Made by a program: the position numbers and the translations under genes | Assembly: GCF_019049675.1 (NCBI RefSeq) | Contig: NZ_JAFMOW010000052.1 | Location: 43,311-107,310, forward strand | Origin: Rahnella bonaserana | GTDB taxonomy: Bacteria > Pseudomonadota > Gammaproteobacteria > Enterobacterales > Enterobacteriaceae | Length of the DNA stretch: 64,000 nt | Reading direction: 5' to 3' | Shown here: positions 51,791 through 62,781 of the stretch, piece after piece | Layout of the letters: each line of letters opens with the position of its first letter | How positions within the stretch are numbered: the stretch's first letter is position 1 | Notes under the pieces: generated by a model | The model's input: only the letters and a program-made list of their open reading frames with translations | Database searches by the model: none | Told to the model about the DNA's origin: nothing

Positions 51791-52383
51791 GCGAAGTATT
51801 TATCTATCCGCAGGCCGTATGTATTGCGGGTGTGGATGAAGTGGGACGTGGTCCGTTAGTGGGCGCCGTGGTGACGGCTGCGGTGATCCTTGATCCTGCC
51901 AATCCGATTAAAGGTCTGGCGGATTCTAAAAAATTGTCTGAAAAGCGCCGTGAGGCGTTGTACATCGAGATTAAAGAGAAAGCGCTGGCCTGGAGCCTCG
52001 GGCGCGCCGAACCGCACGAAATCGATGAACTGAATATTCTGCATGCCACCATGCTGGCCATGCAAAGAGCGGTTGCTGGTTTGGTTATCACGCCTGATAT
52101 GGTGCTGATTGATGGCAACCGCTGCCCTAAACTTCCGATGGCGTCACAGGCGGTAGTGAAAGGGGACAGCAAAGTCGCTGAAATCAGCGCTGCTTCAATT
52201 CTGGCTAAAGTCACCCGTGATCGCGAAATGGTTGAACTGGATCTTCAGTTCCCTGAATATGGTTTTGCGAAGCACAAAGGTTACCCTACGCCGGTGCATC
52301 TCGAAAGCCTTGCCCGCCTTGGAGCAACAGCACATCACCGTCGAAGTTTCTCTCCGGTGAAACGCGCGCTCGGGCTGGCATAA
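51787..52383 (+). CDS. rnhB: Ribonuclease HII
   Basis: Removes single ribonucleotides and RNA from RNA-DNA hybrids, starting ribonucleotide excision repair. The 198 residues carry the acidic catalytic set: [15 protein letters not shown] (Asp-Glu), the [10 protein letters not shown] aspartate and the later [10 protein letters not shown]. The ATG lies in the overlap with lpxB. Confidence 0.96.
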   Translation: MSEVFIYPQAVCIAGVDEVGRGPLVGAVVTAAVILDPANPIKGLADSKKLSEKRREALYIEIKEKALAWSLGRAEPHEIDELNILHATMLAMQRAVAGLVITPDMVLIDGNRCPKLPMASQAVVKGDSKVAEISAASILAKVTRDREMVELDLQFPEYGFAKHKGYPTPVHLESLARLGATAHHRRSFSPVKRALGLA

Positions 52384-52453
52384 CGCGTCACTTGTTCCTG
52401 CCCCGTTTTGCGGGGTATACAACCCTTAATTCACTCATTTCTGGACTCTGGAT

Positions 52454-55400
52454 ATGGCCGAACCTCGTTTTATTCATCTGCGTGTACATAGCGACTATTC
52501 CATGGTGGATGGGCTCGCGAAAGTGGGCCCGCTTGTGAAATGCGCAGCGTCACTCGGCATGCCCGCTCTGGCGATTACCGATTTCACCAACCTTTGCGGA
52601 CTGGTGAAATTTTATGGTGCTGCTCACGGTGCCGGTATTAAACCGATTATCGGTGCAGACCTGAATGTGCAGAGTGAAATCCTCGGGGATGAGCTGGCTC
52701 AGCTGACCGTTCTGGCGATGAATAATCAGGGCTATCAAAATCTGACGCTGCTCATCTCCAGAGCTTACCAGCGCGGTTATGGCGCAGCCGGACCGATTGT
52801 CGACCTCCAATGGCTGGCGGAGCTGAACGAAGGCCTGATCCTGCTCTCCGGCGCGAGAATGGGCGACGTCGGTAAGTTCCTGATCCGCGGCAATGATTTG
52901 CAGGTCAATCAGTGTCTCGATTTCTACCAGCAGTATTTCCCTGACCGCTATTACCTCGAATTAATCCGCACCGGTCGTCCGGAAGAAGAGAACTATCTTC
53001 ATGCTGCCGTTGCGCTGGCGACAGAACGTGGTCTGCCAGTCGTGGCCACCAACGACGTACGTTTTATGGTACCGACCGACTTCGATGCCCATGAAATCCG
53101 CGTTGCTATCCACGACGGTTTTACTCTCGACGACCCTAAACGCCCGCGTAATTATACTTCGCAGCAATACATGCGCAGTGAAGACGAAATGTGCGAGCTG
53201 TTTGAAGATGTTCCCGAAGCGCTGCAAAATAGCGTGGAAATCGCCAAACGCTGTAACGTGACCATCCGACTGGGCGAATATTTCCTGCCCCAGTTCCCGA
53301 CCGGTGATATGACCACGGAAGACTTCCTGGTCGAAAAATCAAAAATCGGTCTGGAAGAACGCCTCGAGTTTTTATTCCCGGATCCTGAAGTGCGTGCTCA
53401 GCGACGTCCTGAATACGACGAACGTCTGGATATCGAACTTAAAGTGATCAACCAGATGGGATTCCCCGGATACTTCCTGATCGTTATGGAATTCATCCAG
53501 TGGTCGAAAGATAACAGCGTGCCGGTTGGTCCCGGTCGTGGTTCCGGTGCCGGTTCTCTGGTGGCGTATGCGCTGAAAATTACCGATCTGGATCCCCTTG
53601 AGTTTGACCTGCTCTTCGAACGTTTCCTTAACCCTGAACGTGTTTCCATGCCCGACTTTGACGTCGACTTCTGTATGGAGAAACGCGACCGGGTTATCGA
53701 TCACGTTTCTGAAATGTACGGTCGTGAAGCCGTTTCGCAGATCATCACTTTCGGTACGATGGCTGCCAAAGCGGTTATCCGCGATGTGGGACGCGTCCTC
53801 GGTCATCCTTACGGCTTTGTTGATCGCATTTCAAAACTGGTGCCACCTGATCCGGGGATGACACTGGAAAAAGCGTTTGCCGCAGAACCTCAGTTGCCAG
53901 AAATTTATGAGGCTGATGAAGAGGTTAAATCGCTGATTGACATGGCCCGTCAGCTGGAAGGTGTCACCCGTAACGCCGGTAAACACGCTGGTGGGGTGGT
54001 CATCGCGCCAACCAAAATTACCGATTTCGCGCCGTTATATTGCGATGCTGAAGGTAACCATCCGGTTACTCAGTTCGATAAAAACGACGTTGAATATGCC
54101 GGGCTGGTCAAGTTTGACTTCCTCGGTCTGCGCACGCTGACCATCATCGACTGGGCGCTGGCAATGATTAACGCCCGCCGCGAGAAAGCCGGTGAGCCGC
54201 CGCTGGACATTGCGGCTATCCCGCTCGATGACAAGAAAAGCTTCGACATGCTGCAACGCTCGGAAACCACGGCGGTATTCCAGCTTGAATCGCGCGGTAT
54301 GAAAGATTTGATCAAACGACTGAAGCCAGACAGCTTCGAAGATATGATCGCACTGGTGGCGCTGTTCCGTCCGGGGCCTTTGCAGTCCGGCATGGTAGAT
54401 AACTTTATCGACCGTAAACACGGGCGCGAAGAGATTTCCTATCCAGATATTCAGTGGCAGCATGAATCCCTGAAACCTGTACTGGAGCCGACTTATGGCA
54501 TCATCCTGTACCAGGAACAGGTCATGCAGATTGCGCAGGTTCTGGCGGGTTATTCGCTGGGTGGCGCAGACATGCTTCGTCGTGCGATGGGTAAGAAAAA
54601 CCCGGTTGAAATGGCCAAGCAGCGTGGCGGCTTTGAAGATGGTGCCAAATCTCGCGGCATTGACGGCGAACTGGCGATTAAAATCTTCGACCTGGTAGAG
54701 AAATTCGCCGGTTATGGATTTAACAAATCTCACTCCGCAGCTTATGCTTTAGTGTCGTATCAGACGCTGTGGCTTAAAGCGCACTATCCGGCAGAATTCA
54801 TGGCGGCGGTAATGACCGCGGATATGGATAACACCGAGAAAGTGGTCGGGTTGGTCGATGAATGCTGGCGTATGGGGCTGAAGATTCTGCCGCCTGATAT
54901 CAACAGCGGTTTGTACCATTTCCACGTGAACGACGAAGGTGAAATTGTCTACGGTATTGGCGCCATCAAAGGCGTGGGCGAAGGCCCGATTGAAGCCATT
55001 ATCGAAGCGCGTAACGAAGGCGGCTATTTCAAAGAGTTGTTTGATCTCTGCGCGCGCGCTGATGTTAAAAAACTGAATAAACGCATTCTCGAAAAACTGA
55101 TCATGTCCGGTGCCTTTGACCGCCTCGGGCCACACCGTGCTGCGCTGATGAGCTCTCTGCCGGACGCACTCAAAGCGGCGGATCAGCATGCTAAAGCTGA
55201 AGCGATTGGTCAGGTGGATATGTTTGGTGTTCTGGCAGAAGCGCCGGAACAGGTCGAAAAATCTTACGCTAACGTGATGCCGTGGCCGGAACAAACGGTG
55301 CTGGATGGTGAGCGCGAGACGCTTGGGCTGTATCTGACCGGCCATCCGATCACACAGTATCTGAAAGAAATCGAGCGTTATGGCGGCGGCCAGCGCCTGA

Positions 55401-55936
55401 AAGATATGCACCCGACGGAACGGGGCAAAATGACCGTCGCAGTGGGACTGGTGCTTGCTGCACGTGTCATGGTCACCAAGCGCGGTAACCGCATTGGGAT
55501 CTGTACACTGGATGACCGCTCAGGTCGTCTGGAAGTCATGTTGTTCACCGAAGCATTGGAAAAATTTCAGCATTTATTGGAAAAAGACCGTATCCTTATC
55601 GCCACAGGACAGGTCAGCTTTGATGACTTCAGTGGCGGGCTTAAAATGATGGCCCGCGATGTAATGGACATCAGTGAAGCACGGGAAAAATATGCTCGCG
55701 GTCTTGCTATATCGCTGACTGACAGGCAAATTGATGACCAGCTTTTGAACCGTCTCCGCCAATCGTTGGAACCTCATCGATCGGGGACGATACCAGTGCA
55801 TCTGTATTACCAACGAGAAAACGCAAGAGCCCGGCTACGATTCGGGGCGTCATGGCGTGTTACGCCAACAGACAAACTGTTGCTGGATTTGCGAGGCCTG
55901 GTCGGTAGTGAGCAGGTGGAACTGGAATTTGACTAA
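52454..55936 (+). CDS. dnaE: DNA polymerase III alpha subunit
   Basis: The replicative polymerase. At 1160 residues it equals the E. coli protein. An N-terminal PHP domain ([12 protein letters not shown]) binds the proofreading subunit. The catalytic aspartates are D401 and D403 in [13 protein letters not shown], with the third in [11 protein letters not shown]. The clamp-binding motif is QVDMF near residue 920 (QADMF in E. coli), and an OB domain follows. It stands 70 bases after rnhB and 12 bases before accA. Confidence 0.98.
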   Translation: MAEPRFIHLRVHSDYSMVDGLAKVGPLVKCAASLGMPALAITDFTNLCGLVKFYGAAHGAGIKPIIGADLNVQSEILGDELAQLTVLAMNNQGYQNLTLLISRAYQRGYGAAGPIVDLQWLAELNEGLILLSGARMGDVGKFLIRGNDLQVNQCLDFYQQYFPDRYYLELIRTGRPEEENYLHAAVALATERGLPVVATNDVRFMVPTDFDAHEIRVAIHDGFTLDDPKRPRNYTSQQYMRSEDEMCELFEDVPEALQNSVEIAKRCNVTIRLGEYFLPQFPTGDMTTEDFLVEKSKIGLEERLEFLFPDPEVRAQRRPEYDERLDIELKVINQMGFPGYFLIVMEFIQWSKDNSVPVGPGRGSGAGSLVAYALKITDLDPLEFDLLFERFLNPERVSMPDFDVDFCMEKRDRVIDHVSEMYGREAVSQIITFGTMAAKAVIRDVGRVLGHPYGFVDRISKLVPPDPGMTLEKAFAAEPQLPEIYEADEEVKSLIDMARQLEGVTRNAGKHAGGVVIAPTKITDFAPLYCDAEGNHPVTQFDKNDVEYAGLVKFDFLGLRTLTIIDWALAMINARREKAGEPPLDIAAIPLDDKKSFDMLQRSETTAVFQLESRGMKDLIKRLKPDSFEDMIALVALFRPGPLQSGMVDNFIDRKHGREEISYPDIQWQHESLKPVLEPTYGIILYQEQVMQIAQVLAGYSLGGADMLRRAMGKKNPVEMAKQRGGFEDGAKSRGIDGELAIKIFDLVEKFAGYGFNKSHSAAYALVSYQTLWLKAHYPAEFMAAVMTADMDNTEKVVGLVDECWRMGLKILPPDINSGLYHFHVNDEGEIVYGIGAIKGVGEGPIEAIIEARNEGGYFKELFDLCARADVKKLNKRILEKLIMSGAFDRLGPHRAALMSSLPDALKAADQHAKAEAIGQVDMFGVLAEAPEQVEKSYANVMPWPEQTVLDGERETLGLYLTGHPITQYLKEIERYGGGQRLKDMHPTERGKMTVAVGLVLAARVMVTKRGNRIGICTLDDRSGRLEVMLFTEALEKFQHLLEKDRILIATGQVSFDDFSGGLKMMARDVMDISEAREKYARGLAISLTDRQIDDQLLNRLRQSLEPHRSGTIPVHLYYQRENARARLRFGASWRVTPTDKLLLDLRGLVGSEQVELEFD

Positions 55937-55948
55937 AATAGGAATGCT

Positions 55949-56908
55949 ATGAGTCTGAATTTTCTTGATTTTGAACAGCCGATTGCGGAACTGGAAGCGA
56001 AAATTGACTCGCTGACTGCAGTCAGCCGTCAAGACGAAAAATTAGATATTAATCTGGACGAAGAAGTTGCACGCTTGCGCGAAAAGAGCGTTGAACTGAC
56101 TCGTAAGATTTTCTCTGATCTGGGTGCCTGGCAAATTGCCCAACTGGCGCGCCATCCTCGTCGCCCTTACACCCTGGATTACATCAAACATATCTTTACC
56201 GATTTTGATGAACTCGCAGGTGATCGTGCCTTCGCAGACGATAAAGCTATCGTTGGCGGTCTCGCCCGTTTAGGTGAACGTGCCGTGATGATCATTGGTC
56301 ATCAGAAAGGCCGTGAAACCAAAGAGAAAATTCGTCGTAACTTCGGTATGCCTGCGCCGGAAGGGTATCGCAAAGCGTTACGCCTGATGGAAATGGCCGA
56401 ACGTTTCAAACTGCCAATCATCACCTTTATCGACACTCCGGGTGCTTATCCTGGTGTTGGCGCTGAAGAACGTGGTCAGTCTGAAGCTATCGCCCGTAAC
56501 CTGCGCGAAATGTCCCGCCTGAATGTTCCGGTTATCTGCACCGTTATCGGTGAAGGTGGTTCCGGTGGCGCACTGGCGATCGGCGTTGGCGACAAAGTTA
56601 ACATGCTGCAATACAGCACCTATTCGGTAATTTCACCGGAAGGTTGTGCGTCTATCTTGTGGAAGAGCGCGGATAAAGCGCCTCTGGCTGCGGAAGCAAT
56701 GGGTATTGTTGCGCCACGCCTGAAAGAGCTGAAACTGATCGACTCCGTGATCCCGGAGCCTTTGGGTGGCGCTCACCGCAACGTCGAAGCCATGGCAGCT
56801 TCTCTGCGTGCACAACTGGAAGCTGATCTCAGCGATCTGGATGTTCTCAGCACTGAAGAACTGCGTAACCGTCGTTATCAGCGTCTGATGACTTACGGCT
56901 ACTGCTGA
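55949..56908 (+). CDS. accA: Acetyl-CoA carboxylase carboxyltransferase subunit alpha
   Basis: Together with AccD, transfers the carboxyl group from carboxybiotin to acetyl-CoA, producing malonyl-CoA. The 319-residue protein is typical: [18 protein letters not shown] at the start, then the crotonase-like core with [20 protein letters not shown] and [15 protein letters not shown]. Its start is 12 bases after dnaE, so they share a message. A strong terminator follows. Confidence 0.97.
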   Translation: MSLNFLDFEQPIAELEAKIDSLTAVSRQDEKLDINLDEEVARLREKSVELTRKIFSDLGAWQIAQLARHPRRPYTLDYIKHIFTDFDELAGDRAFADDKAIVGGLARLGERAVMIIGHQKGRETKEKIRRNFGMPAPEGYRKALRLMEMAERFKLPIITFIDTPGAYPGVGAEERGQSEAIARNLREMSRLNVPVICTVIGEGGSGGALAIGVGDKVNMLQYSTYSVISPEGCASILWKSADKAPLAAEAMGIVAPRLKELKLIDSVIPEPLGGAHRNVEAMAASLRAQLEADLSDLDVLSTEELRNRRYQRLMTYGYC

Positions 56909-56924
56909 TTTGCGAGTGATTTCG

Positions 56925-56955
56925 AAAAGGCCATGCTTATGCATGGCCTTTTTTA
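56925..56955 (+). terminator. accA terminator
   Basis: AAAAGGCCATGC/GCATGGCCTTTT stem with a TTAT loop and six T residues. Confidence 0.92.
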
Positions 56956-57108
56956 TTGCCAGTTTTTCACCCGGACTTTCCTGCAGTCTTACCTGTAATC
57001 TTAAAATCACCCCCGTTTTACCTAAACTCACCAGCAAAGGGTACACAGCAGCGACCAACCGTGTTTCTATTAATGCCTGAGAGAAAAAACAACATAAGGA
57101 TTTGTCAG

Positions 57109-59256
57109 ATGAATATTATCGCTATCATGCGCCCGGAAGGGGCTTACTACAAAGAGGAGCCAATCCGCGAACTGGATAGCGCACTGACGCTTCTTGGGTT
57201 TCAGATAATTTATCCGCGTGACCGCGCTGACTTACTCAAACTCATCGAAAACAATGCCCGGATCTGTGGTGCGATTTTCGACTGGGATCAGCACAGCGAA
57301 GAGCTGTGTACCGAAATTAACGAACTTAATGAATACCTGCCGCTTTATGCTTTCATCAATACGCATTCGACACTGGACGTTGACGTCAATGAAATGCGTA
57401 TGGTGTTGTATTTCTTTGAGTATGCGTTGAGTGCGGCCGATGATATTGCTAAACGCGTCCGACAGTACACCGATGAATATATTGATACGATTACGCCGCC
57501 GCTGACAAAAGCGTTATTCAATTATGTGGAAGAAGGGAAATACACCTTCTGTACACCAGGGCATATGGCCGGTACGGCTTTTTTGAAAAGTCCGGTTGGA
57601 ACACTATTCTATGATTTTTTCGGCGCTAAAACGCTGAAAGCGGATGTGTCGATTTCGGTAACTGAGTTGGGTTCTTTGCTCGATCACACCGGCCCGCATC
57701 TTGAGGCCGAAGAATATATCGCGCGAACGTTTGGCTCTGAACAGAGCTATATCGTTACCAATGGTACCTCGACGGCGAACAAAATTGTCGGCATGTATGC
57801 AGCACCTGCAGGAAGCACAGTGCTGATTGACCGCAACTGTCATAAATCACTCGCGCATCTGATGATGATGACTAATATCGTGCCGGTCTATTTGCGCCCG
57901 AACCGTAATGCTTACGGCATTCTTGGCAGCATCCCGCAGCATGAATTCACCCGTGAAAGCATCGAAGAGAAAATTGCCCAGACCGAGAATGCCTCCTGGC
58001 CGGTTCACGCGGTCATAACCAATTCCACTTACGATGGTCTGTTGTACAACACCGATTACATCAAGAATACGCTGGATGTTCCGTCGATTCATTTCGATTC
58101 TGCATGGGTCCCGTACACCAACTTCCATCCGATTTATGATGGCAAAAGCGGAATGAGCGGGGAGCGGATCCCGGGGAAAGTCATCTACGAAACGCAATCA
58201 ACACACAAGTTACTGGCGGCTTTCTCGCAGGCTTCAATGATTCACATTAAGGGTGATTACAACGAAAGCACCTTTAACGAAGCTTACATGATGCACACCA
58301 CAACCTCGCCAAACTACGGCATTGTCGCCTCGGCGGAAACGGCAGCGGCGATGTTGCGCGGGAACCCCGGACGACGTCTGATCAACCGCTCAGTGGAACG
58401 TGCCCTGCATTTTCGTAAAGAGATCCAAAGGCTTCGCGAAGAGACTGACGGCTGGTTCTTTGATATCTGGCAGCCCGAACATATTGATGAAGCGGAATGC
58501 TGGCCGCTGAATCCGGATCAAAACTGGCACGGTTTTGCCAACGCCGATACCGATCATATGTATCTGGATCCGATCAAAGTGACCATCCTGACACCCGGCA
58601 TGAATGAAATGGGTAAGCTGGAAGAGGAGGGGATCCCGGCGGCGTTAGTGGCGAAATTCCTGGATGAGCGCGGCGTGGTGGTGGAAAAAACCGGTCCGTA
58701 CAATCTGCTTTTCCTGTTCAGTATCGGCATTGATAAAACCAAATCTATGAGCCTGATGCGCGGGCTGACCGATTTCAAACGCAGTTATGATCTCAATTTG
58801 CGGGTCAAGAATATGCTGCCAGATCTCTATGCGGAAGATCCTGATTTCTATCGCAACATGCGTATTCAGGATCTGGCGCAGGGGATCCACAAGCTGATCG
58901 TCCGCCACGACTTGCCGCGATTAATGCTGGAAGCATTCGATGTATTGCCGGAAATGAAAATGACGCCGTACGAAATGTTCCAGCATCAGGTTCGCGGACA
59001 TATAGATGAATGTGATATCGATGATCTGATCGGCAAAGTATCCGCCAACATGATACTGCCTTATCCGCCGGGCGTGCCGGTAGTGATGCCGGGAGAAATG
59101 ATCACCGAAGAAAGCCGCGCGGTGCTCGATTTCCTGATTATGTTGTGCTCGATAGGTGAACGTTATCCTGGCTTTGAAACCGATATTCATGGAACGCGTC
59201 TCACAGAAGACGGACGCTATCTGGTGAAAGTCTTAAAACTTCCGGAAGCGGAGTAA
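57109..59256 (+). CDS. ldcC: Lysine decarboxylase LdcC
   Basis: A PLP enzyme that decarboxylates lysine to cadaverine. The 715-residue protein has the wing domain (about 1-130), the linker and the aminotransferase core with TNGTSTANKIVGM and the PLP lysine in ETQSTHKLLAAFSQ, plus the C-terminal domain. The ATG at 57109 follows AAGGA; the longer frame upstream runs into the accA terminator. The LdcC rather than CadA assignment rests on the accA neighbour and the lack of an adjacent cadB. Confidence 0.93.
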   Translation: MNIIAIMRPEGAYYKEEPIRELDSALTLLGFQIIYPRDRADLLKLIENNARICGAIFDWDQHSEELCTEINELNEYLPLYAFINTHSTLDVDVNEMRMVLYFFEYALSAADDIAKRVRQYTDEYIDTITPPLTKALFNYVEEGKYTFCTPGHMAGTAFLKSPVGTLFYDFFGAKTLKADVSISVTELGSLLDHTGPHLEAEEYIARTFGSEQSYIVTNGTSTANKIVGMYAAPAGSTVLIDRNCHKSLAHLMMMTNIVPVYLRPNRNAYGILGSIPQHEFTRESIEEKIAQTENASWPVHAVITNSTYDGLLYNTDYIKNTLDVPSIHFDSAWVPYTNFHPIYDGKSGMSGERIPGKVIYETQSTHKLLAAFSQASMIHIKGDYNESTFNEAYMMHTTTSPNYGIVASAETAAAMLRGNPGRRLINRSVERALHFRKEIQRLREETDGWFFDIWQPEHIDEAECWPLNPDQNWHGFANADTDHMYLDPIKVTILTPGMNEMGKLEEEGIPAALVAKFLDERGVVVEKTGPYNLLFLFSIGIDKTKSMSLMRGLTDFKRSYDLNLRVKNMLPDLYAEDPDFYRNMRIQDLAQGIHKLIVRHDLPRLMLEAFDVLPEMKMTPYEMFQHQVRGHIDECDIDDLIGKVSANMILPYPPGVPVVMPGEMITEESRAVLDFLIMLCSIGERYPGFETDIHGTRLTEDGRYLVKVLKLPEAE

Positions 59257-59261
59257 CAAAC

Positions 59262-59285
59262 AGCCCTCTTCGTGAGGGCTTTTTA
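59262..59285 (+). terminator. ldcC terminator
   Basis: AGCCCTC/GAGGGCT stem with a five-base loop and TTTTATT, five bases past the stop codon. Confidence 0.88.
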
Positions 59286-59342
59286 TTGACGACTCCGGAC
59301 AGCCTGAGTAACGTTCACGTCAGAAATTAACAGGACATGACT

Positions 59343-59732
59343 ATGCTTAATCTTCGCCAGATCCATCACATTGCTATTATTGGCTCCGATTATGAGAACA
59401 GCAAACACTTCTACTGCGAGATTCTCGGGTTCACGTTGCTGGGCGAGTTTTATCGTGAAGAGCGTGATTCCTGGAAGGCCGATCTGGCACTCAATGGTCA
59501 TTACACCATTGAGTTGTTCAGCTTCCCGCAACCACCGGCACGACCAAGTCGTCCGGAAGCCTGTGGATTACGCCATCTGGCTTTTAGCGTGGACGATATC
59601 GAACAGTCCATTTCTGCACTCACTGCGGCGGGCGTTGTCAGTGAACCGGTAAGAATCGATCCTTATACCGGTAAAAAATTCACCTTCTTTAATGATCCTG
59701 ATGGTTTGCCGCTGGAACTGTACGAATCCTGA
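59343..59732 (+). CDS. yaeR: VOC family metalloprotein YaeR
   Basis: A 129-residue glyoxalase/bleomycin-resistance fold protein (VOC superfamily), the length of E. coli YaeR. Candidate metal ligands are in RQIHHIAIIG, in YTIELFSFP and in the final PLELYE, with RHLAFSVDDIE between. AGGA lies seven bases before the ATG at 59343. The substrate is unknown. It is followed after seven bases by tilS. Confidence 0.92.
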   Translation: MLNLRQIHHIAIIGSDYENSKHFYCEILGFTLLGEFYREERDSWKADLALNGHYTIELFSFPQPPARPSRPEACGLRHLAFSVDDIEQSISALTAAGVVSEPVRIDPYTGKKFTFFNDPDGLPLELYES

Positions 59733-59739
59733 ATATCCT

Positions 59740-61086
59740 ATGAACTCAAAAATTGCCGCGACATTTCTGACTGAACATCTGCGCCATAAAATCGGTGACT
59801 CACGAAAACTTTGCGTGGCATTCAGCGGTGGGCTGGATTCGGCTGTTCTGCTGGCCGGGCTGGCGGAGTTACGTGATACCACGCTACCGCAGGTCGAACT
59901 GCGTGCGCTGCATATTCATCATGGATTAAGTCAGTTTGCGGATGACTGGATGGCGCACTGTCAGGCGTTTTGTCATCAGCGGAATATCCCTTTTTCTGCG
60001 GTAAAAGTTCAGGTGGATGCGCAGGACGGCGGCATAGAAGCGGCCGCAAGAACGGCACGCTATCAGGTTTTTGCAGCCAATCTGGCTGAGAATGAAATAT
60101 TACTGACTGCTCAGCATCTTAACGATCAATGTGAAACCTTTATGCTGGCGCTCAAGCGGGGCAGCGGACCCGCCGGTCTTTCCGCGATGAGCGCGGACAG
60201 TTCGGTTCACGGTTATCGTTTGTTGCGGCCTTTGCTGGATCTCAGTCGTGAGCAGCTTGAAGAATTTGCGGCACAACTTCAGCTCAGCTGGATTGAAGAC
60301 GACAGTAACCGGGATGCCCGTTTTGATCGCAATTTTCTGCGGCTGGATATTTTGCCCGCTCTTTACCAGCGCTGGCCGCATTTTGCCTCTGCCACCGCCC
60401 GCAGCGCATTGCTCTGCGCCGAGCAGGAAACGTTACTGGACGAATTACTCATCGAGTCGCTCTGCGCGTTAACCGACGATCAGGGAAGTTTGGCAGTCGA
60501 GGGTTTGAAGGCGTTTTCATCCGTCAGGCGCTCTGCGCTGTTGCGTCGCTGGCTGGCATCGCGTGGTGCAAAAATGCCTTCACGGGAACAGTTGCAAAGA
60601 ATATGGGACGAAGTGGCGCTCAGTCGCGAAGATGCGCAGGCACAGTTAGTGCTCGGCACTTTGGTCATCAGACGTTTTCGCCAGCGTTTGTATTTACTGC
60701 CAGAATTCCAGTCACTTAAAGATGTGGTGATCCGCTGGGATCCGGCTGAGAAATTAACGTTACCCGACGGGCTGGGTTATCTGAAGGCCGATCCGGCTCC
60801 GGCCTTGCAGATGGCTGAATGTGTGATCCGCCAGCCTCGCGCTGATGAAAAGGTCATTGTGCGTTTTAAGGCGCACGGTGTTATCGAAAAAGTCGGACGG
60901 GATCGGGCGCGTCAGGCAAAAAAACTGTGGTCTGAGCTGGGCGTTCCGCCGTGGCAGCGGGATCGTATTCCATTGATTTATTACGATGAACAGCTGATGG
61001 CTGCACCGGGATGGTTCACCACCCGCCAGTCTCAGCCCGAAAATAATGAAGCGCAGTGGCAGATCGTCTGGTCGGCTCTGCAATAA
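59740..61086 (+). CDS. tilS: tRNA(Ile)-lysidine synthase
   Basis: Attaches lysine to C34 of the CAU-anticodon tRNA-Ile so that it reads AUA codons. The 448 residues include the PP-loop SGGLDSAVLLAGL (ATP pyrophosphatase) near residue 28, HIHHGLSQFADDW, the DNRDARFDRNFLRL segment and two C-terminal domains that hold the tRNA. The start at 59740 excludes a frame extension that overlaps yaeR. Confidence 0.95.
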   Translation: MNSKIAATFLTEHLRHKIGDSRKLCVAFSGGLDSAVLLAGLAELRDTTLPQVELRALHIHHGLSQFADDWMAHCQAFCHQRNIPFSAVKVQVDAQDGGIEAAARTARYQVFAANLAENEILLTAQHLNDQCETFMLALKRGSGPAGLSAMSADSSVHGYRLLRPLLDLSREQLEEFAAQLQLSWIEDDSNRDARFDRNFLRLDILPALYQRWPHFASATARSALLCAEQETLLDELLIESLCALTDDQGSLAVEGLKAFSSVRRSALLRRWLASRGAKMPSREQLQRIWDEVALSREDAQAQLVLGTLVIRRFRQRLYLLPEFQSLKDVVIRWDPAEKLTLPDGLGYLKADPAPALQMAECVIRQPRADEKVIVRFKAHGVIEKVGRDRARQAKKLWSELGVPPWQRDRIPLIYYDEQLMAAPGWFTTRQSQPENNEAQWQIVWSALQ

Positions 61087-61136
61087 AAGAATTGAACAGT
61101 TTATTTGGGTGAACCTTATTCGCCCTGGGAGTGGTG

Positions 61137-61484
61137 ATGCCGGTGACAATCGTTAAAAAGACAGTGATAAGGGCATTAACAGGGTGCGTGACGTTAATGC
61201 TCATCTCTTTACCGGCCTTGGCAGGCGGTAACATTACTGACGGGCAGTCAAAATCTGCCAGTTGCGCGGCATGTCATGGCGCAACGGGTAAAGCCGTTAA
61301 TTCAATTTACCCTAATCTGGCAGGCCAAAATGCCGATTATCTGGCGCTTTCTTTACATGCTTACAAGAAAGGTGAGAGAAGTGGCGGGCAGGCAGGCGTG
61401 ATGCAGGCTTTTAGTTCGTCATTATCCGATCAGGATATCATTGATTTGTCGGCGTACTACGCCAGTCTGACGCCACTGAAATAA
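61137..61484 (+). CDS. Small periplasmic c-type cytochrome
   Basis: A 115-residue class I cytochrome c, resembling one half of a cytochrome c4 or a c553/c554. A Sec signal peptide (cut after LPALA) is followed by one haem site C43-A-A-C-H47 and a likely axial methionine in GVMQAF. The ATG follows GGGAG. No oxidase or dehydrogenase gene is adjacent, so its partner is unknown. In E. coli no such gene lies between tilS and rof. A hairpin separates it from convergent rof. Confidence 0.85.
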   Translation: MPVTIVKKTVIRALTGCVTLMLISLPALAGGNITDGQSKSASCAACHGATGKAVNSIYPNLAGQNADYLALSLHAYKKGERSGGQAGVMQAFSSSLSDQDIIDLSAYYASLTPLK

Positions 61485-61503
61485 GTCTGCCCTCAGAAAT
61501 GCA

Positions 61504-61529
61504 AACGGGCAATCCTGAGATTGCCCGTT
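61504..61529. terminator. Hairpin between the cytochrome gene and rof
   Basis: A perfect 11-base-pair AACGGGCAATC/GATTGCCCGTT stem with a CTGA loop between convergent genes. There is no clear T-run. Confidence 0.6.
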
Positions 61530-61552
61530 AGGTAAATTGACGGCAGTTGACG

Positions 61553-61813
61553 CTATTCAGCGCTGACCACAACGGTGCCAATTTCCGGATGGCTGAAGCT
61601 TTCAATGTGATCTAATCGCAGATCCCGTTGCTCGCCGTTCGCCTCAACCACCAGATATTCCACTTTTTTACGCATTAACAGATCGTTGGCTTTTGCCTCA
61701 ACAATTTCTCCGCTACGCATCTTCAGCGTCAAAACCAGGTGATGCTGGCAGGCGAGCTCGAGATTATCGTAGTCATCACAATTGATGGGTTGGTACTCAT
61801 CATTCATCGACAT
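61553..61813 (-). CDS. rof: Rho-binding antiterminator Rof (YaeO)
   Basis: A small Sm-like protein that binds Rho and inhibits Rho-dependent termination. The 86-residue product is highly like E. coli Rof ([20 protein letters not shown] and [20 protein letters not shown]). It overlaps the end of yaeP by 14 bases. GGTGAG lies nine bases before the ATG chosen here; an ATG two codons later is the alternative. Confidence 0.93.
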   Translation of the reverse strand: MSMNDEYQPINCDDYDNLELACQHHLVLTLKMRSGEIVEAKANDLLMRKKVEYLVVEANGEQRDLRLDHIESFSHPEIGTVVVSAE

Positions 61814-62000
61814 AATCGCTCACCAATAAGTTAGCGGCGGCATAGGCCGCCTGGTCCCTAACGGAAGACGGAAGTTCAGCGTTTGCTGCCACTTCGTCCA
61901 ATGCTTTCAATACACAGCCCAACGCATCGGGCACATATCCGAGATCGCCACTGGCGATTTCAGAATATCTACGGCGCACCAACTCACAGTATTGTTGCAT
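61800..62000 (-). CDS. yaeP: UPF0253 family protein YaeP
   Basis: A 66-residue protein of unknown function, close to E. coli YaeP ([20 protein letters not shown] and [14 protein letters not shown]). It is the first gene of the yaeP-rof pair, the two overlapping and translationally coupled. GGGAGAAG precedes the ATG. Confidence 0.92.
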   Translation of the reverse strand: MQQYCELVRRRYSEIASGDLGYVPDALGCVLKALDEVAANAELPSSVRDQAAYAAANLLVSDYVDE

Positions 62001-62215
62001 AACTTCTCCCTAAAAAGCGTATCCCTCTGAGGAAAGCGCAGAAAGATAAACTCTCAGTATTTAACGACTATAGCACAGGAGAGTGTGAGTTATTAGCGGG
62101 TCTGTAAAGGTAAATCGTTTGCGTAAAGCCATTATTGAGGATGACCATCGGGGGAAAACTGGTCGCGGCAGGACGCTTTCAAGTACACTGTGCGTCTATT
62201 ATCAAGGGGTTTACC

Positions 62216-62776
62216 ATGGCGTTAAAAGCAACTATTTATAAAGCAGCAGTCAATATCGCCGATATGGATCGCAATTTCTTTCATGATGCCAACCTGACAC
62301 TGGCGCAGCATCCTTCCGAAACAGAACAACGCATGATGCTGCGTTTGCTGGCGTGGATTTATCATGCTGACGAAAGACTGGTGTTTACCCGCGGATTAAG
62401 CGCGGAAGATGAGCCAGAAATCTGGCGTAAGAATGACCACAACGGTATCGAATTGTGGGTCGAATTAGGATTACCTGATGAGAAGCGTCTGAAAAAAGCC
62501 TGTAACCAATCGCGCGAGGTTGTGCTTTACGCGTATGGTGAGCGTGCGGCGAAGGTCTGGTGGTCGCAAATCGAAGGGAAAGTCAGAGGTTTTGAGAACC
62601 TGCGCATCCGTTACATAGAAGATGAGTTACTGACTCAGCTGACAGCTTTTGGCAGCCGTACCATGAATTTGCAGGCGACCTTGCAGGACGGAACTATTTG
62701 GCTTTCTGATGCTCAGAGTAATTTAGAAATTCATTTTTCTGAATGGAAAGAGTCTGTTGTAAAAGAAACCAGGTAA
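62216..62776 (+). CDS. yaeQ: YaeQ family protein
   Basis: A 186-residue protein of the YaeQ family, which has a PD-(D/E)XK nuclease-like fold. Its name arose from claims of RfaH-like suppression; its actual function is unsettled. The start at [20 protein letters not shown], after AAGGGG, matches the family; the longer frame upstream does not. [19 protein letters not shown] and [15 protein letters not shown] are conserved. arfB starts five bases after its stop. Confidence 0.92.
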   Translation: MALKATIYKAAVNIADMDRNFFHDANLTLAQHPSETEQRMMLRLLAWIYHADERLVFTRGLSAEDEPEIWRKNDHNGIELWVELGLPDEKRLKKACNQSREVVLYAYGERAAKVWWSQIEGKVRGFENLRIRYIEDELLTQLTAFGSRTMNLQATLQDGTIWLSDAQSNLEIHFSEWKESVVKETR

Positions 62777-62781
62777 TCAGC

